The notes under the pieces: model-generated
Seen by the model: the letters and a program-made list of their open reading frames with translations, nothing else
What the model was told of the DNA's origin: nothing
Databases searched by the model: none
Made by a program: the position numbers and the translations under genes
Shown: positions 1 through 7,994 of the stretch, piece after piece
Numbering within the stretch: the stretch's first letter is position 1
How the letters are laid out: each line of letters opens with the position of its first letter
Origin: DASXZH01 sp036502005
GTDB taxonomy: Bacteria > Armatimonadota > Fimbriimonadia > Fimbriimonadales > Fimbriimonadaceae
Assembly: GCA_036502005.1 (NCBI GenBank)
Contig: DASXZH010000043.1
Location: 1 to 19,860, forward strand
DNA: 19,860 nt
Reading direction: 5' to 3'

Positions 1-88
1 CTCGCGTAGCCTTTGTTTTTGATAGTTCTCCAGCTTTGATTTGTCGGCACAGTGAGAGCTTCAACTCTCGATCGTGATTTCGTGGCAT
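1..88 (-). CDS. Probable transposase N-terminus (HTH, IS3/COG2963-like), cut by window edge
   Basis: An ATG at 88-86 on the minus strand opens a frame of 29 codons that stays open to the left edge. The peptide begins MPRNHDRELKLSLCRQIKAG and continues through a Lys/Thr-rich stretch to ATR. A short basic start, a helix with KLSLCRQI, then a glycine turn resembles the first helix-turn-helix of OrfA proteins of IS3-type elements (general family knowledge). A GAGG ribosome-binding site lies about 8-11 bases before the ATG, inside a hairpin. Only the first 29 residues are visible, so the family call is tentative. It could be another small HTH protein. Confidence 0.45.
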   Translation of the reverse strand, partial: MPRNHDRELKLSLCRQIKAGELSKTKATR

Positions 89-95
89 ATGTATT

Positions 96-115
96 CCTCG
101 TTTTTGTTGACGAGG
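96..115 (-). promoter_or_regulatory. Hairpin covering the ribosome-binding site of the partial transposase
   Basis: CCTCGT at 96-101 pairs perfectly with ACGAGG at 110-115 around an 8-base loop. On the minus strand the CGAGG arm nearest the start is also the best Shine-Dalgarno match for the gene starting at 88. Folding would hide that site. Transposase genes are often kept low by such structures, but the link here is inference. Confidence 0.4.
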
Positions 116-310
116 TGCCTACAAATTTGGGCGCAGTCCACTCGCTTACCCTCCCTCGCGGAGGAGAGAGGTTTGATTCCTGAGGCCGTTCAGAAGTAGC
201 CTCCGCAGGCCACTGATGCCCCAGCAACAGACGCCTTAGTCCCGCTTAAGCTAGGCAGCTTGCTGCCGTCCGTTTTCCTTGAAAAGATTGGAAAAGGGTA
301 GTTTGATGCT
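116..310. other. Gene-free spacer between transposase start and repeat array
   Basis: I see no convincing gene here. The open frame on the minus strand over 190-450 runs into the tandem repeats and has no recognisable protein character. A short inverted repeat (TTTTCC near 273 with GGAAAA near 291) is the only local structure. The segment probably includes the outer end of the transposable element upstream of the transposase. Confidence 0.4.
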
Positions 311-674
311 CCCGCGCTCCAAAACTTCGCGCTCGGGAAGTGTCCGGGGTTTGCGCGGAAGCAAGCTTCCTGATTTGAGCGGGAGCAAGCTCCACGCACT
401 CCAAAGCTTCGCGACGGATTTATACAGGCTTCTCTAATTCGCGGAAGCAAGCTTCCTGATTAGAGCGAGAGCAAGCTCCACGCACCCAAAGCTTCGCGAC
501 GGATTTAGGCAGGCTTCTCTAATTCGCGGAAGCAAGCTTCCTGATTTGAGCGGGAGCAGGCTCCGCCCACTCCAAAGCTTCGCGCTTGTGCAACATCAGG
601 GGTTTGCGCGGAAGCAAGCTTCCTGATTTGAGCAGGAGCAAGCTCCAGCACTCCAGAGCTTCGCGCACTCTAAG
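311..674. repeat. Tandem array of ~85-bp units with paired palindromes (REP/BIME-like)
   Basis: Four full units begin with GCGGAAGCAAGCTTCC at 355, 441, 526 and 608, giving periods of 86, 85 and 82 bases. A degenerate partial unit precedes them from about 311. Each unit has two palindromic hairpins: GGAAGC-AA-GCTTCC, then a second in which GGAGC is followed by AAGCTCC. These are followed by a conserved CACTCCAAAGCTTCGCG segment. Units 1-3 continue with ACGGATTTA..CAGGCTTCTCTAATTC, while the spacer before unit 4 differs (CTTGTGCAACATCAGGGG). The spacers are conserved rather than unique, so this is not CRISPR. Paired hairpins in opposite sense resemble REP/BIME elements. Its position downstream of topA fits a 3'-end role or simply a neutral expansion. 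Confidence 0.85.
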
Positions 675-675
675 T

Positions 676-805
676 TTCTTCTACTTCTACTTCTACTTCT
701 ACTTCTACTTCTACTTCTACTTCTACTACTTCTTCTACTTCTACTTCTACTTCTACTTCTACTACTTCTTCTACTTCTACTTCTACTTCTACTTCTACTT
801 CTACT
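676..805. repeat. TTCTAC hexanucleotide microsatellite abutting topA stop
   Basis: About 130 bases are built from the hexamer TTCTAC (GTAGAA on the minus strand), interrupted by two copies of ACTACTTCTT at 725-734 and 761-770. The interruptions are exactly 36 bases (six hexamers) apart, which points to a block duplication rather than hexamer slippage alone. The open frames through it give only Tyr/Phe or Arg/Ser repeats and are artefacts. The right end supplies the stop codon of topA (CTA at 801-803). Confidence 0.9.
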
Positions 806-3512
806 TTTTCTTAGCTCTCGTCGCGGGTTTCTTTTTCGTCGATCCACCGCTGGATTTTCGGGCGAAGCGGCGTTTGGGCGCGGGGCCGGCGGCGGCCTTT
901 GTTTTGATTAATTCAATAGCCTGCTCGGCGGTGACTTCCTCGGGAATCAGTCCCTTGGGAAGGGTTGCGTTGGTGGTGCCATCTGTCACATAGGGTCCGT
1001 ACCGGCCTGCCAAGATTCGCACAGGTCCGGAGGAGCCATCAAGGGCGCCAAATTCCTTAATCGGTCCGGCGGCGACGCGGGCGCTTTGCCCGCGGCCAAC
1101 TTTCGGCTGCTTCAGAATCTCTAAAGCTTCCTCTAGATTGATGGTGAGAGCCTTATGCCAATCCTCGATCGTGCGGGTTTCGGAGCCGTTATCGAGATAA
1201 GAACCAAACTTGCCGATCTTCACCAGGACTGGTGTGCTGTTCTCAGGATTCTTGCCTAAATCTCTCGGCATTTGGCACAGACCATCGAGAAGCTCTGGCG
1301 TTAATTCGGTTGGATCGACGCCGGGAGGGATCGAGATCCAGCGCGGTTTGACTTTCTTCTCAAGCTCTTCAGCGGTGCGCTCAGTCTCCAAGTAGTAGCC
1401 ATTGCGGTTTTTAAGAAGCAGGTTTCGGCCGGTTACCGGATCAATCCCGATGGTTTCGGGACCCCGCGCTTTCTTTTCCAAAAGCTGAAGCGCTTCTTCA
1501 ACGGTTAGATCCGCTGGCGCCATGTCTTCTGGAACAGAGGCGGTGCTTCCGGTCTCCATCTCGCCGCGAACCAAGAAAAAGCCGTTGCGGCCAAATTGGA
1601 CGGTGATGCTCTCGCCTGAAATGGGGTCTTGGCCAACCTCAAAAACGGGTCTTCTTATAGCCTGCTTGCGCTCGTCAACGGCGGGTTTTAGGCCGGGCGT
1701 CTCATCGTTTCCAATAAAGAACTCTTTAAGATAGGTTTTCCAGTTCTCTTTGCCATTAGCGATGCTATCCAGCACGCGGTCCATTTCAGTGGTAAAGCTC
1801 AAGTTGGAGAACTCGGCAAAGTGGTGATCCAGGACCTCGGTGACCAGGAACGCCATGAATGTCGGGATGATCTCCTTATTTTTCTTGCGGACATACTCGC
1901 GGTCGGCGATCGTTTTGAGAATGGCGGCGTAGGTGCTGGGTCGGCCTATTCCTCGCTCTTCCAACGCTTTGACAAGCGTTGCATCGGTGTAGCGGGCTGG
2001 GGGTCGGGTTTCGTGGCCCAAAGCTTCCACGCTTTCGCGGTCTACATTTTGGCCCTTTGTGAGGTTGGGCAAAATGCGCTCTTGGTCTTCTAGGGCGCCT
2101 TCGGGGTCATCGGTTCCTTCAACGTAAGCTCTTAAGAAGCCGGGGAACTGAATGCTTTTACCGTTGGATTGGAAAACAAGTGGATCGGGACCGGCGGTAA
2201 CGGCGATCTTGGCGGTCGTTATCATCAGCTCGGCGGGGCTCATTTGGCAGGCGACCGTTCTCTTCCAGATCAACTCATAAAGCCGGATATGGTCTGAATA
2301 TCGACCCGATCGACCGAGCCTTTCGGCGATCATTTCCGGGGAGTGGTTCGCATCGGTGGGGCGGATAGCTTCGTGAGCTTCTTGGGCGTTGTTCACCTTG
2401 GATTGGTAGGCATTCGCTTTGCCGGGCAGATATTTGTCGCCAAACTTGTCTTTAATCAATCCGCGTATCTGCTTGATGGAGGAATCAGCCAGATTCAAGC
2501 TATCCGTTCGCATATAAGTGATGAGACCGCCTTGAACGCCGGAAGCTTCGATTCCCTCATAGAGGTCTTGCGCTACGCGCATCGTTCGTTCGGCCGGGAA
2601 ACCTAACTTTCGGTTCGCCTCTTGCTGGAGGGTCGAGGTCATGAAAGGCGGATAAGGGCGGCGCTGCTCCGGTCGCTGCTCAATTTGGGTAACGGTCCAC
2701 GGCTCGGCACTGTTGGCTGCCTTTGCAATGCCGCGAGCTCTCGTTTCATCGAGAAGCAGTCGGTCCTTGTTCTTAAGCTGGCCGGTGGTGGAATCAAAAT
2801 CTTCTTTACCGGAGGCGATCCTTTGGCCACTGACTTCAACCAACTGGGCATCAAATTTCTGCTTTCCTGCAGCTAGGATTGCTTTCAAATCCCAATAGGA
2901 GGCCCTGGTAAATCTCCTGCGCTCCAGTTCCCTTTCAACTACTAACTTAACGGCGGGGCTTTGAACCCGGCCCGCGCTAAGGCCGCGGCCTCTTCCAAGT
3001 CGCCACAGAACTGGCGAAAGGGTGTAGCCGTAAAGGCGGTCGAGAATGCGGCGGGTCTCTTGAGCGCGGACCAAGTTTTGGTCCACGTCACGGGGATTGT
3101 TCAGCGCTTCTTGAATCGCTTCGCGCGTGATCTCGTGGAATGCAATGCGCTTGATCGGCACGCCTTTTTTGGGCTTCAGGACTTCGATGAGATGCCAGCT
3201 AATGCTTTCACCCTCGCGATCTTCGTCAGTGGCGAGCACAAGCGTATCGGCATCTTTCAATGCTGAACGCAGCTTGCGAACCTGCTCCTGCTTGTCCTTG
3301 GGGACTACATACTTGGGATCGAATTCGTTGTCTACGTCGACCGAGTAGTCGGCCCACCACATCTTTTGAAATTCGTCGGGGAGTTCGCTCTTGTTTTCGG
3401 CAAGGTCCCGAATGTGGCCGATGCTGGCCTGGACGTCGTAATCCGAGCCCAAGAAATTCTTGATGGTGCGCGCCTTGGCGGGCGATTCAACTATAACTAG
3501 CTTTTTTGACAT
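801..3512 (-). CDS. topA: DNA topoisomerase I (type IA)
   Basis: This type IA enzyme cuts and reseals one DNA strand to relax negative supercoils. The 903-residue protein opens with a Toprim domain (KLVIVESPAKA at 4-14; acidic D96, D98 and E100 in TDEDREGE). The GLSAGRVQSPAVKLVVERE core motif lies at about 177-195 and the catalytic tyrosine is Y333 in ITYMRTDS. The C-terminal third carries several Topo-C repeats with FGRNGFF, IGKFGSYL and GRYGPYV motifs. It lacks the cysteine clusters of the E. coli enzyme's zinc ribbons, and ends in a Lys/Arg-rich tail as in many non-proteobacterial TopA proteins. Length is typical. The ATG start gives an intact Toprim domain. It is transcribed away from the gene at 3693. 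Its last codons and stop run into the TTCTAC tract, so the tail may vary between strains. Confidence 0.97.
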   Translation of the reverse strand: MSKKLVIVESPAKARTIKNFLGSDYDVQASIGHIRDLAENKSELPDEFQKMWWADYSVDVDNEFDPKYVVPKDKQEQVRKLRSALKDADTLVLATDEDREGESISWHLIEVLKPKKGVPIKRIAFHEITREAIQEALNNPRDVDQNLVRAQETRRILDRLYGYTLSPVLWRLGRGRGLSAGRVQSPAVKLVVERELERRRFTRASYWDLKAILAAGKQKFDAQLVEVSGQRIASGKEDFDSTTGQLKNKDRLLLDETRARGIAKAANSAEPWTVTQIEQRPEQRRPYPPFMTSTLQQEANRKLGFPAERTMRVAQDLYEGIEASGVQGGLITYMRTDSLNLADSSIKQIRGLIKDKFGDKYLPGKANAYQSKVNNAQEAHEAIRPTDANHSPEMIAERLGRSGRYSDHIRLYELIWKRTVACQMSPAELMITTAKIAVTAGPDPLVFQSNGKSIQFPGFLRAYVEGTDDPEGALEDQERILPNLTKGQNVDRESVEALGHETRPPARYTDATLVKALEERGIGRPSTYAAILKTIADREYVRKKNKEIIPTFMAFLVTEVLDHHFAEFSNLSFTTEMDRVLDSIANGKENWKTYLKEFFIGNDETPGLKPAVDERKQAIRRPVFEVGQDPISGESITVQFGRNGFFLVRGEMETGSTASVPEDMAPADLTVEEALQLLEKKARGPETIGIDPVTGRNLLLKNRNGYYLETERTAEELEKKVKPRWISIPPGVDPTELTPELLDGLCQMPRDLGKNPENSTPVLVKIGKFGSYLDNGSETRTIEDWHKALTINLEEALEILKQPKVGRGQSARVAAGPIKEFGALDGSSGPVRILAGRYGPYVTDGTTNATLPKGLIPEEVTAEQAIELIKTKAAAGPAPKRRFARKSSGGSTKKKPATRAKKK

Positions 3513-3618
3513 TGAGTTCGGTGTAGGAGCTTATCTGAATATGAAGCGAGACGGGCGGTTGCGTTGTAATAATCTCGGTGATATTTAAAATCCTGTTAGA
3601 GGTTTACAAGCTGTTTGG

Positions 3619-3646
3619 TTGCTTTTAATCGTCTGACTTGTATAAG
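3619..3646 (+). promoter_or_regulatory. Candidate promoter for the transglutaminase-yacL run
   Basis: TATAAG at 3641-3646 lies 16 bases after TTGCTT at 3619-3624. A transcript from about 3653 would start inside the longest possible reading frame but upstream of the ATG at 3693, supporting that ATG as the real start. The -35 match is poor (3 of 6), so this is a weak call. Confidence 0.35.
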
Positions 3647-3692
3647 AGCGAACGCCTTCGTTCTACGCGCTATTATTTCAATTGGTACCTCA

Positions 3693-5108
3693 ATGCACAA
3701 ACTCCTCGGAATTTTCCTGCTTGGCGCTGCTTCGACCTCGGTCTACGCCGACCAATCCTGGCTTGGCCTTTACATGCAAGGCAACAAAATCGGTTATGCC
3801 TATAGCTCGACTATCAACACAACCTTAAATAAGGTCCCGGCCAAGAAATCCAAGTCGAGCACGGTTATTAACACGGCCGAACTTGGGCAGGCGCTCTCCG
3901 TGAAGATCGATTCCACTTCTTGGCTGCGAAGTAATGGCAAGCCAATTTTAATGACCTTCGATGTGGAGTCGGGCGGCCGGAATGAAAAGCTGAACGCAGT
4001 TTTTTCCACGAACTCTATAAAAATTAGAGTCGATGTGGGCGGGGTCAAGTCGACGAAAGTGATTCCTATTCCGCGCGATGCAAGCGTAGTTGACGATGCA
4101 GTCGAAACCGTGCTGAAGAACGGCTATAAAGCGGGAAAGGTTGCCTATTATTATGTGCTGGATCCCACTGGCATCAACCTTGTCAAAAATAAGGTCACTC
4201 TGGACGGCATGGCAACGACGACGGTGAATGGCAAGACCGTCACCGGCAATCGAATTGAGATTGATGATCACCAGACAAAGAGCTTCGTCTATCTTAAACC
4301 CGATGGCGATCTGATCAAAGTTGAAGGCCCGATGGGCATTGAGATGCTGCCGCTACCAAAAGAAGAAGCCTTGAAAGAAGTCCTTAATACAGGATTAGCG
4401 ACCACCGATCTGGCTTATTCCACCAGCATAAAACCGGATAAGCCTATCGAGGATATCGCGGCGGTGAAAGATCTTCAACTAAAGATTACAGGACACGATC
4501 TTTCGAGCCTCCCTTCCGATTCCCATCAGACCGTAGCCAAGAGCGGCAACTCATGGATCGTAGATGTGCACCCAGTTTCGTTTGGACCCCAGCCAGATTC
4601 CATCTCCAAGGCTGCGCTTCAGCAGCCCGAGTGGGTAAAGCCTTCTTTTGATCTGCCCGCCGATAGTCCCAGTTTCAAAAAACTTGCCACTAGCCTTACC
4701 GCAGGTGCGTCCAATGTCCAGGAGGCGGCCAAGAAAATTCACGATTATGTTTATCAGTCGATGACGCCCAATGCCGGCATCGGTGTATTAAGAGATGCAT
4801 CTGAAATCTTAAAAACAAAGGAAGGCGTGTGCCGAGATTACGCGGTCCTAACGGCAACGCTCTTGAGGGCAGCCCGGGTACCATCGAAACTGGTAAGCGG
4901 TTTGGTGTATGAAGAGGGCAGCTTCTTCTACCATGCATGGGCTGAGGTTTGGGATGGTAAGAATTGGGTAGGCGTCGATTCCACCTTGCCGGATGGGCAT
5001 CTGACGGCTGGGCACATACAACTGGCACAAGGAAATGTGGACCAGGCTTTTGCATTTACTTTTTTGGATCACGTAACGGTGGAGGTTCTGAATGAAAGAA
5101 GAGCTTGA
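3693..5108 (+). CDS. Exported transglutaminase-like domain protein
   Basis: The protein has 471 residues from the ATG at 3693. A TTG at 3615 would add 26 residues that spoil the signal peptide, so I prefer 3693. Residues 1-19 (MHKLLGIFLLGAASTSVYA) form a clear Sec signal with cleavage after A-Y-A. The middle is a long beta-rich region without a recognised domain. The C-terminal third is a transglutaminase-like fold with its triad visible: C380 in GVCRDYAVL, H414 in FYHAWAEVW and D429 in VGVDST. Such domains act as proteases, peptide crosslinkers or hydrolases; the substrate cannot be told. Its stop overlaps the next gene by 17 bases, so the two are translationally linked. No strong ribosome-binding site precedes the ATG. 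Confidence 0.88.
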   Translation: MHKLLGIFLLGAASTSVYADQSWLGLYMQGNKIGYAYSSTINTTLNKVPAKKSKSSTVINTAELGQALSVKIDSTSWLRSNGKPILMTFDVESGGRNEKLNAVFSTNSIKIRVDVGGVKSTKVIPIPRDASVVDDAVETVLKNGYKAGKVAYYYVLDPTGINLVKNKVTLDGMATTTVNGKTVTGNRIEIDDHQTKSFVYLKPDGDLIKVEGPMGIEMLPLPKEEALKEVLNTGLATTDLAYSTSIKPDKPIEDIAAVKDLQLKITGHDLSSLPSDSHQTVAKSGNSWIVDVHPVSFGPQPDSISKAALQQPEWVKPSFDLPADSPSFKKLATSLTAGASNVQEAAKKIHDYVYQSMTPNAGIGVLRDASEILKTKEGVCRDYAVLTATLLRAARVPSKLVSGLVYEEGSFFYHAWAEVWDGKNWVGVDSTLPDGHLTAGHIQLAQGNVDQAFAFTFLDHVTVEVLNERRA

Positions 5109-6264
5109 AACAACTCAGGTAGTTGAAGCCCCTCCTCACCGCCCTAGCGCTGGGCAGATTGCCCGGCTAGCTTTCCTTGTTTTTCTTGGGGGCTTGGCGG
5201 CATTCGGATTTGTCCTAGGGACGAGCCCCTTTCTAATCTGGGTCTACGCCAAAACCAACATTCCCGATGAGCACCATTTGGTTCCCTTGGCCTTGGTCGC
5301 CAGCGGAATACTCGGCTTTCTGCTCGGCGCAGGACTTGGAAACTTACTACTTGGCTGGCTTAAGATTGCCATCGATAGGTGGGACAAGATGGACAGCGGC
5401 GATAAAGTCACCCTGTTCGCTGGCGTTTTCTTGGGACTGCTCGCCTCAACGCCATTCCTATTCTTCCTTTTTAACGTTATCTCGCCGCTTTACTTTCCTT
5501 TTGTGACGCTTATTTTGATCGCGGGGTTAAGCGCGCTGATCATTTATATCCTCACTTCCATGAGCGATATTCTGCCGTGGACGAGAGGACGGGTTAGAGG
5601 CAAGAGAACAGGCACCAAGCTTCTCGATACGAACGTGATTATCGACGGCCGCATTTACGATGTGGCGCGAACTGGTTTTTTAGAAGGCAACCTGTACGTT
5701 CCTGGATTCGTGCTTGACGAGCTCCAGTTTATAGCGGACAGCCATGATCCACTTAGGCGGCAAAGAGGACGGCGAGGACTAGAAGTTCTGCGCCACATGC
5801 AGACCGATTTTCAACTTGAACTGCGCACCCAGGATCGGCTCGCGCCGGATACAGGCGACGGAGTCGACTCCCGGCTCGTGCGGCTGGCCCGAATTATGGG
5901 CGCCGATATCGTCACCAACGATTTCAACTTGAACCGAGTAGCTGCTTTGCAAGAAGTAAAGGTGCTGAACATCAACGATTTAGCGCTTGGCCTTCGGCCA
6001 AACGTATTGCCATCCGAATCGTTAACTCTAAGCATTGTCCGGGAAGGCAACCAACCTTCACAAGGGATCGGCTATCTGGAAGATGGCACGATGGTTGTCG
6101 TTGAAAACGGGAAGGGGCACATTGGCGAAACGCTGGACGTGACGGTGAGCCAGGTCATCCAAACGGAGCGCGGCAAGATGATTTTTGCCGAAGTTCCTGA
6201 AGGTGATGTCGAGCCTAGCGGCCACGAATACGGCAAGAAGAGATTCTCCACCAGGAGGAACTAG
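5092..6264 (+). CDS. yacL: Membrane PIN/TRAM domain protein, YacL family
   Basis: The 390-residue protein has four hydrophobic segments (about 23-51, 63-90, 106-130 and 133-157), then a PIN nuclease-like domain (about 175-298) and a C-terminal TRAM domain (about 305-368). The PIN acidic residues are present: D179 in LLDTNVIIDGR, E210 in VLDELQ, D259 in VDSRLVRLA and D277 in VTNDFNLN. The basic LRRQRGRRGL segment at 221-230 is typical of the family. TRAM domains bind RNA, so a membrane-tethered RNase is the usual inference; the substrate is unknown. A GGAGG at 5081-5085 sits 6 bases before the ATG, inside the preceding gene's end. In Bacillus, yacL also directly precedes ispD and ispF, so this order is a conserved neighbourhood. 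Confidence 0.93.
   Translation: MKEELETTQVVEAPPHRPSAGQIARLAFLVFLGGLAAFGFVLGTSPFLIWVYAKTNIPDEHHLVPLALVASGILGFLLGAGLGNLLLGWLKIAIDRWDKMDSGDKVTLFAGVFLGLLASTPFLFFLFNVISPLYFPFVTLILIAGLSALIIYILTSMSDILPWTRGRVRGKRTGTKLLDTNVIIDGRIYDVARTGFLEGNLYVPGFVLDELQFIADSHDPLRRQRGRRGLEVLRHMQTDFQLELRTQDRLAPDTGDGVDSRLVRLARIMGADIVTNDFNLNRVAALQEVKVLNINDLALGLRPNVLPSESLTLSIVREGNQPSQGIGYLEDGTMVVVENGKGHIGETLDVTVSQVIQTERGKMIFAEVPEGDVEPSGHEYGKKRFSTRRN
6253..6258 (+). promoter_or_regulatory. Strong ribosome-binding site fixing the TTG start of ispDF
   Basis: A perfect AGGAGG lies 9 bases before the TTG at 6268, within the last codons of yacL. No in-frame ATG occurs before the conserved AAILAAGKGTR motif, so the TTG must be used. 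Confidence 0.8.
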
Positions 6265-6267
6265 CGG

Positions 6268-7386
6268 TTGAAGGTGGTAGCCGCGATTCTCGCGGCTGGC
6301 AAGGGCACCCGCTTTGGCGGGGATAAGACGCGAATGATCCTGCGAGGCAAGCCTGTTTGGCGGCACAGCTTTGACACGTTTCTAGCCCACCCCCTAGTTG
6401 ATGCGGTTGGTCTCATCTGCTCTGCGTCTCTTGTAGAAGAGTTTCGGCGCGAAGCGCCTTCTGCCCTGTTTGTAGCTGCGGGAGGGGATATTAGACAGGA
6501 TAGCGCGGCTGCTGCCCTTGCTTACGCTCTTAATGCGGATGTTTTGTTGATCCACGATGGCGCACGGCCGTTTGTTTCTTCGGCTGTGATCGATCGCGTT
6601 TTAGCGGGGATTGAACGCTGCGGGGCAGCGGCCCCCGCTGTGTCCGTCACCGACACGGTTCGATCACGGGGTGGGGACTTGCTGGACCGCGACCAATTGC
6701 TCGCCATGCAAACGCCGCAAGGTGCGCGCGTTTCGCTCTTACAGGAGGCTTTTACCCACGCCACGGGCAGTTTTACGGATGAGGTCGCTTTGCTTAAGAG
6801 TGCGGGCATTGAAGCTGAAATAGTTGAAGGAGACAAGAGAAACATCAAGATCACCACTCCCGAAGATCTGCATTATGCTGCCGCTGTTTTAGGGCAGCCC
6901 GAGACTCGGACAGGCATTGGCTACGATGTACATCCCTTCTCTACAGATCCGGACAGGAAGCTTTACCTTGGGGGCGTTTTATTTGAAGGCGCTCCAGCGT
7001 TGGAGGGGCATTCCGATGCCGACGTTTTGCTCCATGCCGTAACGGATGCTCTCCTCGGCGCGGCCGCATTGGGAGATATAGGACAACATTTTCCCAATAC
7101 GGACCCCGCCTTTAAGGACAAATCCTCGATATATTTCCTGGAACATGCGGGTCTGCTCCTGGAATCTCAGAAATGGCGTATTCTAAATATAGATGCGACC
7201 GTCATCGCGGAATTTCCGAAGTTAATGACACAAGCAACAACGATTCGTGAGCGTATAGCTGGAGCCCTGGGGCTCTCACACGACCGGGTTAGCATCAAAG
7301 CCACCACCAACGAGCGATTGGGCTCTATAGGGCGTGGCGAAGGCATAGCCGCTTTTGCGGTGGCCACGATCTCTGAGAGTGCCTAA
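6268..7386 (+). CDS. ispDF: Bifunctional IspD/IspF isoprenoid enzyme
   Basis: This 372-residue fusion carries two steps of the MEP isoprenoid pathway. Residues 1-208 are IspD (MEP cytidylyltransferase): AAILAAGKGTRFGG at 5-18 for CTP binding, IHDGARPFV at 95-103, then DTVR and TPQGAR. Residues 214-372 are IspF (2-C-methyl-D-erythritol 2,4-cyclodiphosphate synthase): the metal ligands D220 and H222 in GYDVHPF, HSDADVLLHAVTDA with H256, and ATTNERLGSIGRGEG near the end. IspE, which acts between them, is not in the window. Fused IspDF is known from alphaproteobacteria and scattered other bacteria. The TTG start is 3 bases after the yacL stop. Both halves look intact. Confidence 0.97.
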   Translation: MKVVAAILAAGKGTRFGGDKTRMILRGKPVWRHSFDTFLAHPLVDAVGLICSASLVEEFRREAPSALFVAAGGDIRQDSAAAALAYALNADVLLIHDGARPFVSSAVIDRVLAGIERCGAAAPAVSVTDTVRSRGGDLLDRDQLLAMQTPQGARVSLLQEAFTHATGSFTDEVALLKSAGIEAEIVEGDKRNIKITTPEDLHYAAAVLGQPETRTGIGYDVHPFSTDPDRKLYLGGVLFEGAPALEGHSDADVLLHAVTDALLGAAALGDIGQHFPNTDPAFKDKSSIYFLEHAGLLLESQKWRILNIDATVIAEFPKLMTQATTIRERIAGALGLSHDRVSIKATTNERLGSIGRGEGIAAFAVATISESA

Positions 7387-7415
7387 GAGCCCAGCGCGCC
7401 AACGCGCGGCACTCT
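7376..7415 (+). promoter_or_regulatory. Hairpin spanning the ispDF stop, upstream of hpf
   Basis: AGAGTGCC at 7376-7383 pairs perfectly with GGCACTCT at 7408-7415. Inside, GCGCG at 7394-7398 pairs with CGCGC at 7403-7407 around a CCAA loop. The ten bases 7384-7393, starting with the TAA stop of ispDF, bulge out. There is no T run, so it is not a standard terminator. It may be a processing site or attenuator between ispDF and hpf. Confidence 0.5.
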
Positions 7416-7432
7416 TGTCCGAGGGCGAATAT

Positions 7433-7438
7433 AGGAGG
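7433..7438 (+). promoter_or_regulatory. Ribosome-binding site of hpf
   Basis: AGGAGG sits 5 bases before the ATG at 7444. This is one of the strongest sites in the window and fits a protein needed in bulk. Confidence 0.75.
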
Positions 7439-7443
7439 CGAAA

Positions 7444-7983
7444 ATGGAAGTCTTGGTAAGAAATGCAGACGGGAACGTCAGCCAGCGTGATAGGGATTAC
7501 GCGGCTAAAAAGCTGGGACGGCTAGATCGCTATTTTAATGCGGCCAACAAGGTGGAAATGGTTCACCGTGAGGATGGCGCGGGTCATCGAATTGAGATCA
7601 CCGTTTTTGCCGATGGGTTCACCGTCCGTGGAGAGGAAGTAGACCGGAGCGTCCACGCGGCCATCGATCTGGTTTCCGATAAGATCGAAGAGCGCCTGCG
7701 GAAGCTGAAAGGCCGAATCGTTAAGAGCTACCGAAAACGCGGCCACGGAGTGCCTACCGCTTTTATGGCTGAAGCGGTTGACGAGGTGCGCGCAAACGGC
7801 CATTTTGAGCTGCGCGAGCGCAAGCAGTTTTTGGTCAAGCCGATGTCTATTGAGGAAGCGGCTCTGCAGATGGACTTGATCGACCATCCGTTTTTTGTAT
7901 TTCGGGACGAGGACTCTAACCAGATCGCGGTCCTTTATAAGCGCAAGGATAACAAGTACGGTTTGCTAGAGCCTGAGGCGTAG
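7444..7983 (+). CDS. hpf: Long-form ribosome hibernation promoting factor
   Basis: The protein has 179 residues. Residues 1-105 match the HPF/RaiA (S30AE) domain, which sits in the decoding channel of the 30S subunit: a beta strand with VRN, the helix DRDYAAKKLGRLDRYF, a beta hairpin, then SVHAAIDLVSDKIEERLRKL. A linker follows. Residues 128-179 form the C-terminal dimerisation domain, with KPMSIEEAALQMDLIDHPFFVF and an ending near YGLLEPEA. This makes it a long HPF that can pair two 70S ribosomes into silent 100S dimers. It is 57 bases downstream of ispDF, on the same strand and probably cotranscribed, though the hairpin in the gap could tune expression. Length and both domains are normal. 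Confidence 0.96.
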   Translation: MEVLVRNADGNVSQRDRDYAAKKLGRLDRYFNAANKVEMVHREDGAGHRIEITVFADGFTVRGEEVDRSVHAAIDLVSDKIEERLRKLKGRIVKSYRKRGHGVPTAFMAEAVDEVRANGHFELRERKQFLVKPMSIEEAALQMDLIDHPFFVFRDEDSNQIAVLYKRKDNKYGLLEPEA

Positions 7984-7994
7984 GCTTGATCAGA

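Noticed and set aside
355..670. CRISPR array
   Set aside because: Units are about 85 bases and their spacers are conserved copies of each other, with internal palindromes. No cas gene is nearby.
586..993. Open frames through the TTCTAC tract giving Tyr/Phe-rich or Arg/Ser-rich peptides
   Set aside because: They are translations of the microsatellite, extend into antisense topA and show no start signals.
3615..3692. Upstream TTG start of the transglutaminase-like protein
   Set aside because: It would place 26 extra residues before a normal signal peptide and lies upstream of the best -10 box.
4696..5072. Antisense frames within the transglutaminase gene
   Set aside because: They are shadows of a well-supported coding region on the plus strand.
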